The translations under genes were made by a program, and so were the position numbers. The notes under the pieces are model-generated. The model searched no databases. It was not told where the DNA came from and saw only the letters and a list, made by a program, of their open reading frames with translations. Of a stretch of DNA of 64,000 nucleotides, positions 29,217 through 37,911 are shown piece after piece (the stretch's first letter is position 1; every line of letters starts with the position of its first letter). The DNA comes from Niallia endozanthoxylica (GTDB taxonomy: Bacteria > Bacillota > Bacilli > Bacillales > Cytobacillaceae). Location of the stretch: positions 1 through 64,000 of the forward strand of contig NZ_VYKL01000020.1 in NCBI RefSeq assembly GCF_008710145.1, written 5' to 3'.

Positions 29217-30257
29217 TTAACTCATACTCTCCTGTAAATATGGTTCTGCAGTCTCTTTAGAAATCGCACCGGATTGGATAAGTTCCATGATGCTTGTCTC
29301 AAGAGTATGCATACCGGCTGCACGTGAAGTTTGCATTACATTCGCAATTTGATGGATTTTCTCATTCCGAATGAGATTGGCCACAGCCGAGTTATTAATA
29401 AGAATTTCTGTTGCTGCCCTGCGGCCTTGTCTATCTGCTGTTTGAAATAACCGCTGGGAAATAACAGAAACAAGCACAGAAGCCAATTGAATTCTTATTT
29501 GCTGCTGTTGTGATGGCGGAAAAACATCAATCATCCGGTTAATTGTTGTTGGTGCACTTGACGTATGCAGGGTCCCAAAGACTAAATGCCCTGTTTCTGC
29601 TGCTGTAATCGCCGTTTGAATCGTTTCTAAGTCACGCATCTCTCCAACGAGAATCACATCAGGATCTTGTCTTAAAGACGCTCGCAGTCCATTAGCAAAA
29701 TCCTTCGTATCAAATCCCACTTCGCGCTGATCAATAATACTGTGTCCATGCTTATGCAAATACTCAATCGGATCTTCTAATGTAATGATGTGTTTTCTCA
29801 TTGTCTGGTTCATGTACTGAATAATAGATGCCAATGTTGTCGACTTTCCGCTTCCGGTCGGCCCTGTTACAAGTACGAGCCCTTGTGGTTTTTCGGCTAT
29901 TTTCTTTAACACATCAGGCATTTTCAATTCCTCAAGCGTTGGGATTCTCGATGGAACCACTCTTAATGCCAAGGAAATGCATGATCGCTGAAAATACGTA
30001 TTCACACGAAACCTGGAAACACCTGGAATACCATAGGAAAAGTCTAGCTCGCCTGTTTCCTTAAATGTCTCCCACATGTTCATTGGAATGATGGCCTGTG
30101 CCATCTCCTCTGTGTCATGAGGATTTAATACTTCTTTGCCAAGTTGCTTTAATTCCCCATTGATTCTAATAATAGGCGGAACTCCTACTGTTAAATGAAT
30201 ATCAGATGCCTTTAACTCAAAGCTTACTCGCAGTATATGGTCAATCTTTTCTTTCAT
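29217..30257 (-). CDS. pilT: PilT, pilus retraction ATPase
   Basis: 346 residues. An N-terminal PAS-like domain precedes the RecA-like ATPase with Walker A TGPTGSGKSTTLA, the Asp box, Walker B VILVGEMRD and the His box HLVFGTLHTSS. The C-terminal helix has VANLIRNEKIHQI and RAAGMHTLETSI, typical of PilT. A PilT gene implies retractile pili, so twitching or DNA uptake is plausible. Confidence 0.97.
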   Translation of the reverse strand: MKEKIDHILRVSFELKASDIHLTVGVPPIIRINGELKQLGKEVLNPHDTEEMAQAIIPMNMWETFKETGELDFSYGIPGVSRFRVNTYFQRSCISLALRVVPSRIPTLEELKMPDVLKKIAEKPQGLVLVTGPTGSGKSTTLASIIQYMNQTMRKHIITLEDPIEYLHKHGHSIIDQREVGFDTKDFANGLRASLRQDPDVILVGEMRDLETIQTAITAAETGHLVFGTLHTSSAPTTINRMIDVFPPSQQQQIRIQLASVLVSVISQRLFQTADRQGRRAATEILINNSAVANLIRNEKIHQIANVMQTSRAAGMHTLETSIMELIQSGAISKETAEPYLQESMS

Positions 30258-30269
30258 ACTTTTGCACCT

Positions 30270-31937
30270 CTATTCAGGTAATGCCACACGTAATATTTCT
30301 TCTGTCGTTGTCAGTCCTTGTTTCACCTTAAGCAATCCATCGTCAATAAGAAAAATCGTTTTGTTCTTAATCGCTAACTCTCTGAGTTTGAGAAAAGAAT
30401 CTCCGTTCATAATGACCTTTCTCATCTCATCGGTTATTACTAGCACCTCATGGATAGCAATCCGGCCTTTATATCCAGTCATATTACAGGAAGAACAACC
30501 CCGCCCGCGGACAATTCTATCTACCTTTAGGCCTCTTTTAGCAAAAATCTCAATTTCCCTTTTTGTAGGAGCTTGTTCTTCTGCACAATCACGACAGATT
30601 TTTCTTACTAACCGCTGAGCAACAATTCCACTTAATGCAGAAGCCACTAAGAATGGCTCTACACCCATATCAACTAATCGATTGACCGTTCCAAGCGAGT
30701 CATTTGTATGGATTGTACTTAATACTAAGTGTCCAGTTAATGACGCACGGACTGCAATTTCGGCCGTTTCTTTATCACGAATTTCCCCAACCATGATAAT
30801 ATTAGGATCTTGACGAAGAATGGAACGAAGCCCTGCGGCAAATGTCATCCCTACATTCGTGTTAACCTGAATTTGGTTAATCCCTTCAATCTGGTATTCT
30901 ACCGGATCTTCAACCGTAATAATGTTTACCTCTTCACTATTCAGCTTATTTAAAGCCGCATACAGTGTAGAAGATTTCCCTGAGCCTGTAGGACCAGTAA
31001 TCAGGACAATTCCAGTAGGCTTTTCAATCATATTGATGATTCGTTTTAAGTTCAGGCTATTGAAACCTAGTTTATTAATGTCATTTAGGGAGCTGCCCAA
31101 ATCCAATATCCGCATAACAATTTTTTCGCCATATACCGTTGGCAATGTGGATACACGGAGATCAATCGGATGAAATTCCAAGTTAACCTTTATACGTCCA
31201 TCCTGTGGGACACGGTGTTCTGTAATATCTAAGTTAGCCATGATTTTAATTCTTGCCGTCAAAAGACTTTGCATATGCTTTGGCAGTACTCTTTCTGTTC
31301 TCAAAACACCATCGATACGATATCGAATGGCTACTTTCGTTTCCTGGGGATCAATATGAATATCACTTGCTTTCATGACTACAGCATTGGATAATAGCTG
31401 GTTCACAAGGCGGACAACCGGTGAATCTTCAGCCGTCATAGTTTCTTCCTGTGCGGCCTCACCGCCCTCTGGAAGAGTTCCAAGCAGCTCCTCGAAGCCG
31501 TCTTCAACGTTATAATACTTGTTAATAACCCTTAAGATATCATCTTTTGTTGCAATCGCCGGGTCAATCTGAAATCCTGTTGTCAGACGCAAATCATCAA
31601 TGGCAAAGAAATCCATTGGATCAGCCATCGCAACCAACAGCCTGTCTCCCTCTTTTTTGAGCGGTATAAGCTGGTTCCGTTTTGCCATTTCTTTCGGAAT
31701 TAAATTTAATAGCTTTGTATCGATTGGATAACGGAATAAACTGATGTGAGGGATTCCAAGCTGAAATTCCAATACCTCTATCAGCTGCTGTTCTGTTAAA
31801 AATCCTCTTTGCAGCAAAGCATCTCCAAGCTTTTGACCAGGGCTTTTTTCATTTAATGTGATTTGAAGCTGTTCTTCTGTAATAAGACCTGATTCAACGA
31901 GTAAGTCTCCAAGCCGTTTACGGGTTTGCTTCATCAT
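30270..31937 (-). CDS. pilB: PilB, pilus assembly ATPase
   Basis: About 555 residues; starts at one of two adjacent ATGs behind GGTGAGG rather than at the GTG upstream. The N-terminus holds a MshEN-type domain with two copies of the motif (RLGDLLVESGLITEEQL and KLGDALLQRGFLTEQQL), known in some family members to bind cyclic di-GMP. Walker A is TGPTGSGKSS and Walker B is IIMVGEIRD. A four-cysteine zinc site follows (CRDC and CSSC). It powers pilus polymerisation. Confidence 0.96.
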   Translation of the reverse strand: MMKQTRKRLGDLLVESGLITEEQLQITLNEKSPGQKLGDALLQRGFLTEQQLIEVLEFQLGIPHISLFRYPIDTKLLNLIPKEMAKRNQLIPLKKEGDRLLVAMADPMDFFAIDDLRLTTGFQIDPAIATKDDILRVINKYYNVEDGFEELLGTLPEGGEAAQEETMTAEDSPVVRLVNQLLSNAVVMKASDIHIDPQETKVAIRYRIDGVLRTERVLPKHMQSLLTARIKIMANLDITEHRVPQDGRIKVNLEFHPIDLRVSTLPTVYGEKIVMRILDLGSSLNDINKLGFNSLNLKRIINMIEKPTGIVLITGPTGSGKSSTLYAALNKLNSEEVNIITVEDPVEYQIEGINQIQVNTNVGMTFAAGLRSILRQDPNIIMVGEIRDKETAEIAVRASLTGHLVLSTIHTNDSLGTVNRLVDMGVEPFLVASALSGIVAQRLVRKICRDCAEEQAPTKREIEIFAKRGLKVDRIVRGRGCSSCNMTGYKGRIAIHEVLVITDEMRKVIMNGDSFLKLRELAIKNKTIFLIDDGLLKVKQGLTTTEEILRVALPE

Positions 31938-32021
31938 TAACCTCACCGCACATATTTATAATTTTTAGAAAGAATTCACTTTCTATTTGTCTACTCTAGC
32001 TATTCGTTTGTAATTGAGTGA

Positions 32022-33341
32022 CTACTCTACTGTCCCTTCTGCTGACGGATCAGTTGCTGCATCCTTTTTATCTTCGGAAGTATCTGTTGATACTTTGTCT
32101 TCTTTCTTCTTATTATCATCTTCGTTTTCTTCAGAGGATGAATCGTTTGTTTCATTATTTGAGTCATTATCTTCCTCTTCATTCATAGTCGAATCCACTT
32201 TATTCTGGATTAAGCCCCGAACGACAACTCGATGAATTGGCGGATAGAAATCTTCTGAAATGGTCTCTTTTTTAATAGAGGTGCCATTTTCATCATAGTG
32301 CTCCCGATACACTTTAATGATTTGCCCCTCTTTTCCCTCTTCCTTTACAGAACTCTCTGCTGGACTTAACTGTGGATTAAATTGGACGATTTCCTTTGGT
32401 TTAAAGCTGTCCTTGCCTTCCAGCTTAATCTCATATCGATTTAGAAACTCAGGCCCTTTAAGTGAAACAGTAAGGGTGCTATCCACATTCTCAAATTCTA
32501 TAAAATAACTAATCTCGTTCGGATTTGAGAATATTAAATCGTATTGAAGCTTATCATCTACTTTCGCTTCATATCCAAGTTCTGCATATTCAGGCAGTTC
32601 GCTGCTTATATGTCTTTCAATCATCACAAAGTTAGTTGGCAAAGCCACTTCATAAATAGCAGTAGCCAGCTTATTTAAAGATAATGGCGAAAGTTTTATT
32701 TTTTGATCCTTGAGATATTGAAGCAGTGAAAATTGCGCTAATGATCCCACTTCCATTTTTTCACTTGCTAGTCCTTCCAAATCTGCCACCGTTTCTTCCA
32801 GATTAATTTTCGACTCATTAATGACAGCCTGCTTTTCTTCTGTATTCGTCAAGAATGGTTCAAGACGTACTTCATAGCTTCCAGACTGAAGCATTTTAGC
32901 ATTTACAAGCATTTGTGATTCTAAATCGTTCATATTTATATCACTGCTGTTAAGACTTGATGATAGAGTTGTTAAAGTTTTTTCTAGAGAAACTACCTTT
33001 ACTACCATCTCATTTTGTTGACCTCGTTCAGCCTGCATGACCGTTTTTTCAACATCAAATATGAAATAATCCTTGTTAACCCCTATGACTTTCTCCCTAT
33101 ATTTAATTGTCAAAGTTGTTTCCTTTTGCCATTTTGTTAACGCCTCTTCTACTGCTTGAAGCGCGTCATTTCGAGTCATACCTTCTATGGATACGGAACC
33201 AATCATTGTTCCTTCAGAAAATTTATCATCACTGCCCATCACTGAATCATATGCTAGACTACCAAAATGGGAAAAGCTAAAAATATAAGTTGTACAAAGA
33301 AGTAGAATGATAAATAATCCTAACGTCTGCTTATTCCCCAT
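32022..33341 (-). CDS. VanW/G5-domain envelope protein in the pilus operon
   Basis: 439 residues. N-terminal membrane anchor or signal (about residues 7-24). The middle resembles the wall-binding domain of YoaR-type proteins and has a VanW-like segment (about 275-330, YDLIFSNPNEISYFIEF). A G5-like domain follows (about 335-385, GKEGQIIKVYREHYDENG). The last 55 residues are a very acidic Asn/Ser/Asp/Glu tail. It is 75-85 bases upstream of pilB and co-oriented. It probably spans or contacts the wall near the pilus; the function is inferred only. Confidence 0.65.
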   Translation of the reverse strand: MGNKQTLGLFIILLLCTTYIFSFSHFGSLAYDSVMGSDDKFSEGTMIGSVSIEGMTRNDALQAVEEALTKWQKETTLTIKYREKVIGVNKDYFIFDVEKTVMQAERGQQNEMVVKVVSLEKTLTTLSSSLNSSDINMNDLESQMLVNAKMLQSGSYEVRLEPFLTNTEEKQAVINESKINLEETVADLEGLASEKMEVGSLAQFSLLQYLKDQKIKLSPLSLNKLATAIYEVALPTNFVMIERHISSELPEYAELGYEAKVDDKLQYDLIFSNPNEISYFIEFENVDSTLTVSLKGPEFLNRYEIKLEGKDSFKPKEIVQFNPQLSPAESSVKEEGKEGQIIKVYREHYDENGTSIKKETISEDFYPPIHRVVVRGLIQNKVDSTMNEEEDNDSNNETNDSSSEENEDDNKKKEDKVSTDTSEDKKDAATDPSAEGTVE

Positions 33342-33397
33342 ATGACCTATATCTCCTCGTTTATTATGAAACCATTTTCCTATTTCTATGAGTATAA

Positions 33398-33423
33398 TAT
33401 ACTAGTTATTTTACACTAGTATA
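33398..33423. promoter_or_regulatory. Candidate operator upstream of the pilus operon
   Basis: Perfect 9-bp inverted repeat TATACTAGT/ACTAGTATA with an 8-base spacer, 57 bases before the VanW/G5 gene start and embedded in AT-rich promoter-like sequence. It could be a regulator site; no regulator is assigned. Confidence 0.4.
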
Positions 33424-33547
33424 TACTAATAATAAAGAAGATAGAAAATATTCCCATATCCCTTCATCCTATTTATTGCACATAGAGTTCAATAATTTTC
33501 AGATAATATTCTAATAATATTAAAACTTTCTAACATGAATTAGAAGT

Positions 33548-33587
33548 AAGCCTTGTCCATCATGATAAAATCAAATAGACAAGGCTT
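33548..33587. terminator. Inverted repeat after the PRC-barrel gene
   Basis: Arms AAGCCTTGTC and GACAAGGCTT form a 10-bp stem with a 20-base loop, 17 bases beyond the PRC-barrel gene stop. No T-run follows on the minus strand, so termination is uncertain. Confidence 0.4.
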
Positions 33588-33603
33588 AAAAATTCCCTTC
33601 TTA

Positions 33604-34389
33604 TTAAGCTTCCACATTCATGGATAATTCAACAACCGTACTTGGACTGTCATTTTGTGCTTTCATGATATCCTCAGGTGTTAGTGTAATTCCTTTATCA
33701 AATAGTACGTTCCCATTTGAATCATAAATCGTTTTTGATAATCTTTTTCCATTTAATAAGTCGATTTGCTTTTTCTTTAAAGAGGCTAGTTCATTATCTT
33801 CTGTTTTTCTTTCTTCTACTGGTAGGATATAGATGCTTTCCTTCACATCATTTACAGCTTCATTAACAGCAGCCGTACTTTCTTTTGTTGGGTCAAGTTC
33901 ATTGGCATTAGTAATGTAGTTTTGAGTTGCCTCTTCTTTTACAATCAAAATATCTTTTCCATAAGTAAGTACAAATTCAGATGAAATGGTTAACTGTTGA
34001 TTGGGTGTTTTTAATTCCATCCCAAGAATCTGACCCGTTTCATCATCAACAAAATACTCCGAAACCTCTCCAAGCAGCTGGCCTTTTCTTGTCATAACCC
34101 GAGTGTCTTTAATCTGGATTTTTTTGTTTACAAGCTGATTAGCAATAGGAATCTCATTTAAATCAATCACTGCGTTGCTGCTTTCAATTGTCAGTGCAAA
34201 CTCACCGACACCAATTACTTTTTTATATGGAATAGCTTTAATGCTTGCTTGCCAGTCCTCATGCTCAATTGTTAAAAAGTCAATCGAGCCTTTTTCAGGA
34301 TTTAAAACTAATGAACGAACTTTTCCAACCTGTACCCCATCTGAAATACTAATAATGGGAAGGCTAATGATTTGTGCACTGCTTTTCAT
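33604..34389 (-). CDS. Double PRC-barrel domain protein
   Basis: 261 residues, soluble, no signal. Two PRC-barrel-like repeats span about residues 5-75 and 85-155 (IISLPIISISDGVQVGKVRS; RVMTRKGQLLGEVSEYFVDD). A variable linker and a C-terminal segment follow (about 200-255, LLNGKRLSKTIYDSNGNVLF). PRC-barrels mediate protein or RNA contacts; their presence beside pilus genes suggests a cytoplasmic adaptor role. Inference only. Confidence 0.7.
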   Translation of the reverse strand: MKSSAQIISLPIISISDGVQVGKVRSLVLNPEKGSIDFLTIEHEDWQASIKAIPYKKVIGVGEFALTIESSNAVIDLNEIPIANQLVNKKIQIKDTRVMTRKGQLLGEVSEYFVDDETGQILGMELKTPNQQLTISSEFVLTYGKDILIVKEEATQNYITNANELDPTKESTAAVNEAVNDVKESIYILPVEERKTEDNELASLKKKQIDLLNGKRLSKTIYDSNGNVLFDKGITLTPEDIMKAQNDSPSTVVELSMNVEA

Positions 34390-34462
34390 TTATTTCACCA
34401 CACCTAATTATTGAATTATGACTATTACAATACAGGAAGAAAAAATATAATACTATAATAAA

Positions 34463-36523
34463 TTACTTCTTAACATATTGCTCTTGTAAATAATGAATTT
34501 CCTGTAACAAAATTGGAAAATGGGAAAATTCATCCTCCATTTGCCCTAGTAATTGTAATAACAATTGTTCATTTTTTATTTTAATATAATGCTCTGCTAG
34601 TAACAAAGACAATGTATATTGTTCTACTGCTGGTAACTTATTACTTAAAAAGCTAATCAACATTTGCTCATATTGATCAGGTTCAAGTGTTTTTTTCGAA
34701 ATATCCGCCTGTACAAGCATCGTTTGGAATACTTGTTTTTGCTGCTCATTCAGCCCTATTTGTTCCTCTGTTTGGCTTAGAACATTGTCATCCTCTGCTG
34801 TCATATCAGTACTATCGTCCGTTTCATGATCTATAGGAAGATGTTCAGGTACTTCACCTATAAGAGTATTTTCAGTCTCCTCATTTACAACAGTCTCCTG
34901 TAAGTCAACTTCCACATCCTCTTGTTCAACTAGAGGGATTGGATGATAATCCTTCTTTTCTGTCTCAGCCGTTGGGGACTCCGTTCTCTCTGAAACACCA
35001 TCTTTTTCTTCCTCTTCAAGTATGAAATCATCTATGTTATCTTCTTCATTCTCTAGAACAGATACTTCTTTTGTATTTTCTCTATGTTCAGTTACAGATG
35101 GTTCTATTATATCTTCTAAAGTTTCAAGGATTGATTGGTCATCTATATTCTTTAAAGTTTCAAAGACAGCTGGTTCTTCTATAGCCTCTAGAGTTTCAAA
35201 AGCCGTTGGTTCTTCTTTAGACTCTAGAGTTTCAAAAGCCGTTGGTTCTTCTTTAGACTCTAGGGTTTCAGGTTTAGAAATTTCCTCTATAACCTCTAAG
35301 GTTTCAAGATTAGAAAATTCTTCTATACCCTCTAAAGTTTCAAAAGCCGTTGGCTCCTCTATAATCTCTAGACTTTCAAGGGTAGAATTCCCCTCTATAT
35401 CCTCGGGAGTTTCAAGTAACACCGCAACTTGTTCATTCGCCTCTAATTGGGGATGATTTTTCAATAACATTTCCAGCTCATCTACGTTTACTAGCATATC
35501 CTCATCTATTATCAATTCAGTATTATCCTTACTGTCTTCCTCCAGCGAGTTTTCAGACAGCATCACTTTTTCTAATTCAGATAAGTAACTCGTACTCCGA
35601 TCAGAAGGATTCTTGTCATCTTGTACAGATTCAAGATTATTATCTATGGAAGAAGATAACTCCGCTTCATCTACAACCATAACATCTAAATTGTCCAACC
35701 AACCATTCTCAACAGCAGGTAATTCGTCCTTTTGAATGGAAAAGTTCTCATCATTTAATACATCCTTAGTGAGGTTTGATTGATCCTGTTGGTCAATATC
35801 AGTATTTAACCTATCTTTTTCTTCACTATTTAAATTAAATGGCTCCATTACATCTAAATTGTCCAGCCATTCGTTCTCACCAGCAAGTAGTTCGTCCTTT
35901 TTAATGGAGACATTTTCATTATTTAATATATCATCAGTGAATATGGCTTTATCCTTTTGTTCAAGAGTATTTACCCTATCTTTTTCTTCGTCATTTGAAT
36001 TGAATGGCTTTATATCATATAATGGACTTTCTTCTCTGTTAAACGAATCTAACAGTTCTAACTCAAATTCCGGACTCTTCTCATGGTCTTCAAATAGAAG
36101 TGCATCCTGATTTAGTCCTTTATCATGAATCGAATGTGCATGTAAGTCATCTGCTTGTTGCTCCCCTAAGAATGGAAGTTCTGATTTTTCTTCAGGGTGA
36201 AGCCATTGCGCTTCTTTCGTTACGATTTCATCCTCTTCATCTTCTTTCATCATCGTTGCTTCAGTTGTTTCAGACTTATTTACAAAAAATGACGAAAATC
36301 TTTTTGATAGTATCAACGTAAGCAGCATGACTAATGCAATGATCAATAAAATACTTTGCCACAATGACAAAAATAATTTTGTCAACAAGCCACAAATTAA
36401 AGAAATCCCCAAAGAAGCTGCAACAATAATCAGCTTGCCCTTTGTTGTTATTTTAAGAGGAATAAAATAAATGATGGGAATGAGTATGACCATTGATAAT
36501 AATGAAAAAATAACAACATTCAT
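34463..36523 (-). CDS. Acidic membrane protein with repeats, possible FimV-like factor
   Basis: 686 residues from the ATG at 36521-36523; an upstream GTG in frame is rejected. Three N-terminal membrane segments (about 1-72) with positive loops predict a cytoplasmic remainder. That region is highly acidic. It contains two roughly 55-residue repeats (sharing KDEL and WLDNLDVM) and about eight 12-residue units ending ETL (such as ESKEEPTAFETL). The last ~90 residues are helical and TPR-like (NEQQKQVFQTMLVQADISKK). The arrangement of membrane anchor, acidic repeats and helical C-terminus resembles the cytoplasmic part of FimV. I do not recognise a defined family. Confidence 0.6.
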   Translation of the reverse strand: MNVVIFSLLSMVILIPIIYFIPLKITTKGKLIIVAASLGISLICGLLTKLFLSLWQSILLIIALVMLLTLILSKRFSSFFVNKSETTEATMMKEDEEDEIVTKEAQWLHPEEKSELPFLGEQQADDLHAHSIHDKGLNQDALLFEDHEKSPEFELELLDSFNREESPLYDIKPFNSNDEEKDRVNTLEQKDKAIFTDDILNNENVSIKKDELLAGENEWLDNLDVMEPFNLNSEEKDRLNTDIDQQDQSNLTKDVLNDENFSIQKDELPAVENGWLDNLDVMVVDEAELSSSIDNNLESVQDDKNPSDRSTSYLSELEKVMLSENSLEEDSKDNTELIIDEDMLVNVDELEMLLKNHPQLEANEQVAVLLETPEDIEGNSTLESLEIIEEPTAFETLEGIEEFSNLETLEVIEEISKPETLESKEEPTAFETLESKEEPTAFETLEAIEEPAVFETLKNIDDQSILETLEDIIEPSVTEHRENTKEVSVLENEEDNIDDFILEEEEKDGVSERTESPTAETEKKDYHPIPLVEQEDVEVDLQETVVNEETENTLIGEVPEHLPIDHETDDSTDMTAEDDNVLSQTEEQIGLNEQQKQVFQTMLVQADISKKTLEPDQYEQMLISFLSNKLPAVEQYTLSLLLAEHYIKIKNEQLLLQLLGQMEDEFSHFPILLQEIHYLQEQYVKK
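35115..35405 (-). repeat. 36-bp tandem repeat in the acidic protein gene
   Basis: About eight 36-bp units encode 12-residue blocks ending in ETL. Two neighbouring units (near 35200-35272) are virtually identical while the outer ones have diverged, a sign of recent local duplication. Confidence 0.8.
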
Positions 36524-36825
36524 TTGCCTACCGCCCCCCCTCCTTTTAAGCACTATTTTCCTACTTTCCCTTTTTCAATTTAAGTTAATAAAACCGTTTG
36601 TATTTATTTAAAATAGGCCAAAAGAACAGAGTGCGAATTATACACGTGACTTTTGCACTTCCTAAAACCCATTTTTCAACATAATTATACATGTATCGAC
36701 TCTTTGAATATTGTATAATAAACTCAAGTATTTTAAAAGCAAGCAATTACTCGATTTGCTGTAAAATAATGAAAAAATAGATAAAAATAAATGGTTTACC
36801 TAATAGGAACAAAGGGGGAGATAGA

Positions 36826-37296
36826 TTGAATGACAAAAGTCGCTATAGTGAAAATGGGCTAACCTTAGTAGAAGTTCTTGTATCGATAACCATTTTAGCC
36901 ATCATTTTAACCTCATTCCTATCCTTCTTTAATCAAGCCTATTCCTATACAAAAAAAAATGAGGATAAAACGGTTGGAATAAATGTGGCAAAGAATGTGC
37001 TTTATTATTTTGAGCAGCAAGACTATGAAACATTTAGTAATTACATTAGTAAAAATTCAGAGGCTTCAACAATGACTTATAATAGCTGCGCTGATCCAAC
37101 ATTAAATTTTAGCAGTGAAGAAGTTAAAGTTTGCCATGGTTTCTTTTCAACAACCATCAATAATACTCCATTTGAAACAACGGTCACATTGCAAAAACAC
37201 GAAAGTCTATCAGACTATCTTATCCCTGTAAAGGTGACAGTTACTTGGAATGAGAATAAGCAAACAGCAACAGTTGAGGGAGTCATAAAAAAATGA
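36826..37296 (+). CDS. Minor prepilin (PilV-like)
   Basis: 156 residues, TTG start behind GGGGGAG. The leader ends at Gly11; the mature end LTLVEVLVSITILAIILTSF has Glu at +5. Two cysteines in the globular part (CADPTLNF and VKVCHGF) may form a disulfide. First gene of a plus-strand operon opposite to the core pilus genes; its stop overlaps the next start. Confidence 0.85.
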   Translation: MNDKSRYSENGLTLVEVLVSITILAIILTSFLSFFNQAYSYTKKNEDKTVGINVAKNVLYYFEQQDYETFSNYISKNSEASTMTYNSCADPTLNFSSEEVKVCHGFFSTTINNTPFETTVTLQKHESLSDYLIPVKVTVTWNENKQTATVEGVIKK

Positions 37297-37898
37297 AAAA
37301 AATACTCTCATCACAACGTGGCATAACTTTAGTTGAAGTTTTAGCAACCCTAGTTATAATGGCTATTGTATCCGGAGGCATTTATAGTGTCTTTACTACA
37401 GGATTAAAGCTTTATCAAAAAACAGGCATTGAAGCTCAGCTGCGAGACGACGCTGACTATGTTGCGACGATGATTCTTAACGAGATGTATAACAGACCAC
37501 CAAATTATATAGCTAAATATGAGACAGCCGAAGCTAAGGGTATTGAAATGGTCCGCTACAAACAAAAAACAGTTAATCATTACATTGTTGAAGAAACAGA
37601 AGAAAAGGAATACCGTATATTCATTTATTTTGAAAATGAAAAATTCTATATTGAAGAAGTAGATCCGATTTCAGAAGATACTATAGAAAGAATGGAACTT
37701 TCATCCGATAGTTCAAGGTTTACAACCTTGAATGGTGAATCTTCATCAATTTCCTTTACACCCACATCATTAGATAGTAATGGCAATGGTGTACATGGGA
37801 GAATAGAGTTAAAGCTAATCATAGGAGATAATAGTGAAAATTTATCTAGTTTTCTTAAAACAAAGCCCTTAAAATTGGAGAGTTCTTTCGGGTTTTAA
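37293..37898 (+). CDS. Minor prepilin (PilW-like)
   Basis: 201 residues. The leader ends at Gly10; the mature end ITLVEVLATLVIMAIVSGG has Glu at +5 followed by a hydrophobic helix and an amphipathic segment. The remainder is a beta-rich domain typical of PilW/GspJ-like subunits. It overlaps the previous gene by four bases, so translation is coupled. Confidence 0.85.
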   Translation: MKKILSSQRGITLVEVLATLVIMAIVSGGIYSVFTTGLKLYQKTGIEAQLRDDADYVATMILNEMYNRPPNYIAKYETAEAKGIEMVRYKQKTVNHYIVEETEEKEYRIFIYFENEKFYIEEVDPISEDTIERMELSSDSSRFTTLNGESSSISFTPTSLDSNGNGVHGRIELKLIIGDNSENLSSFLKTKPLKLESSFGF

Positions 37899-37911
37899 TG
37901 GGGGTTATTAT

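Noticed and set aside
35022-35456. 144-residue Ser-rich plus-strand frame
   Set aside because: It is the antisense of the 36-bp repeat array in the acidic protein gene and has no ribosome site.
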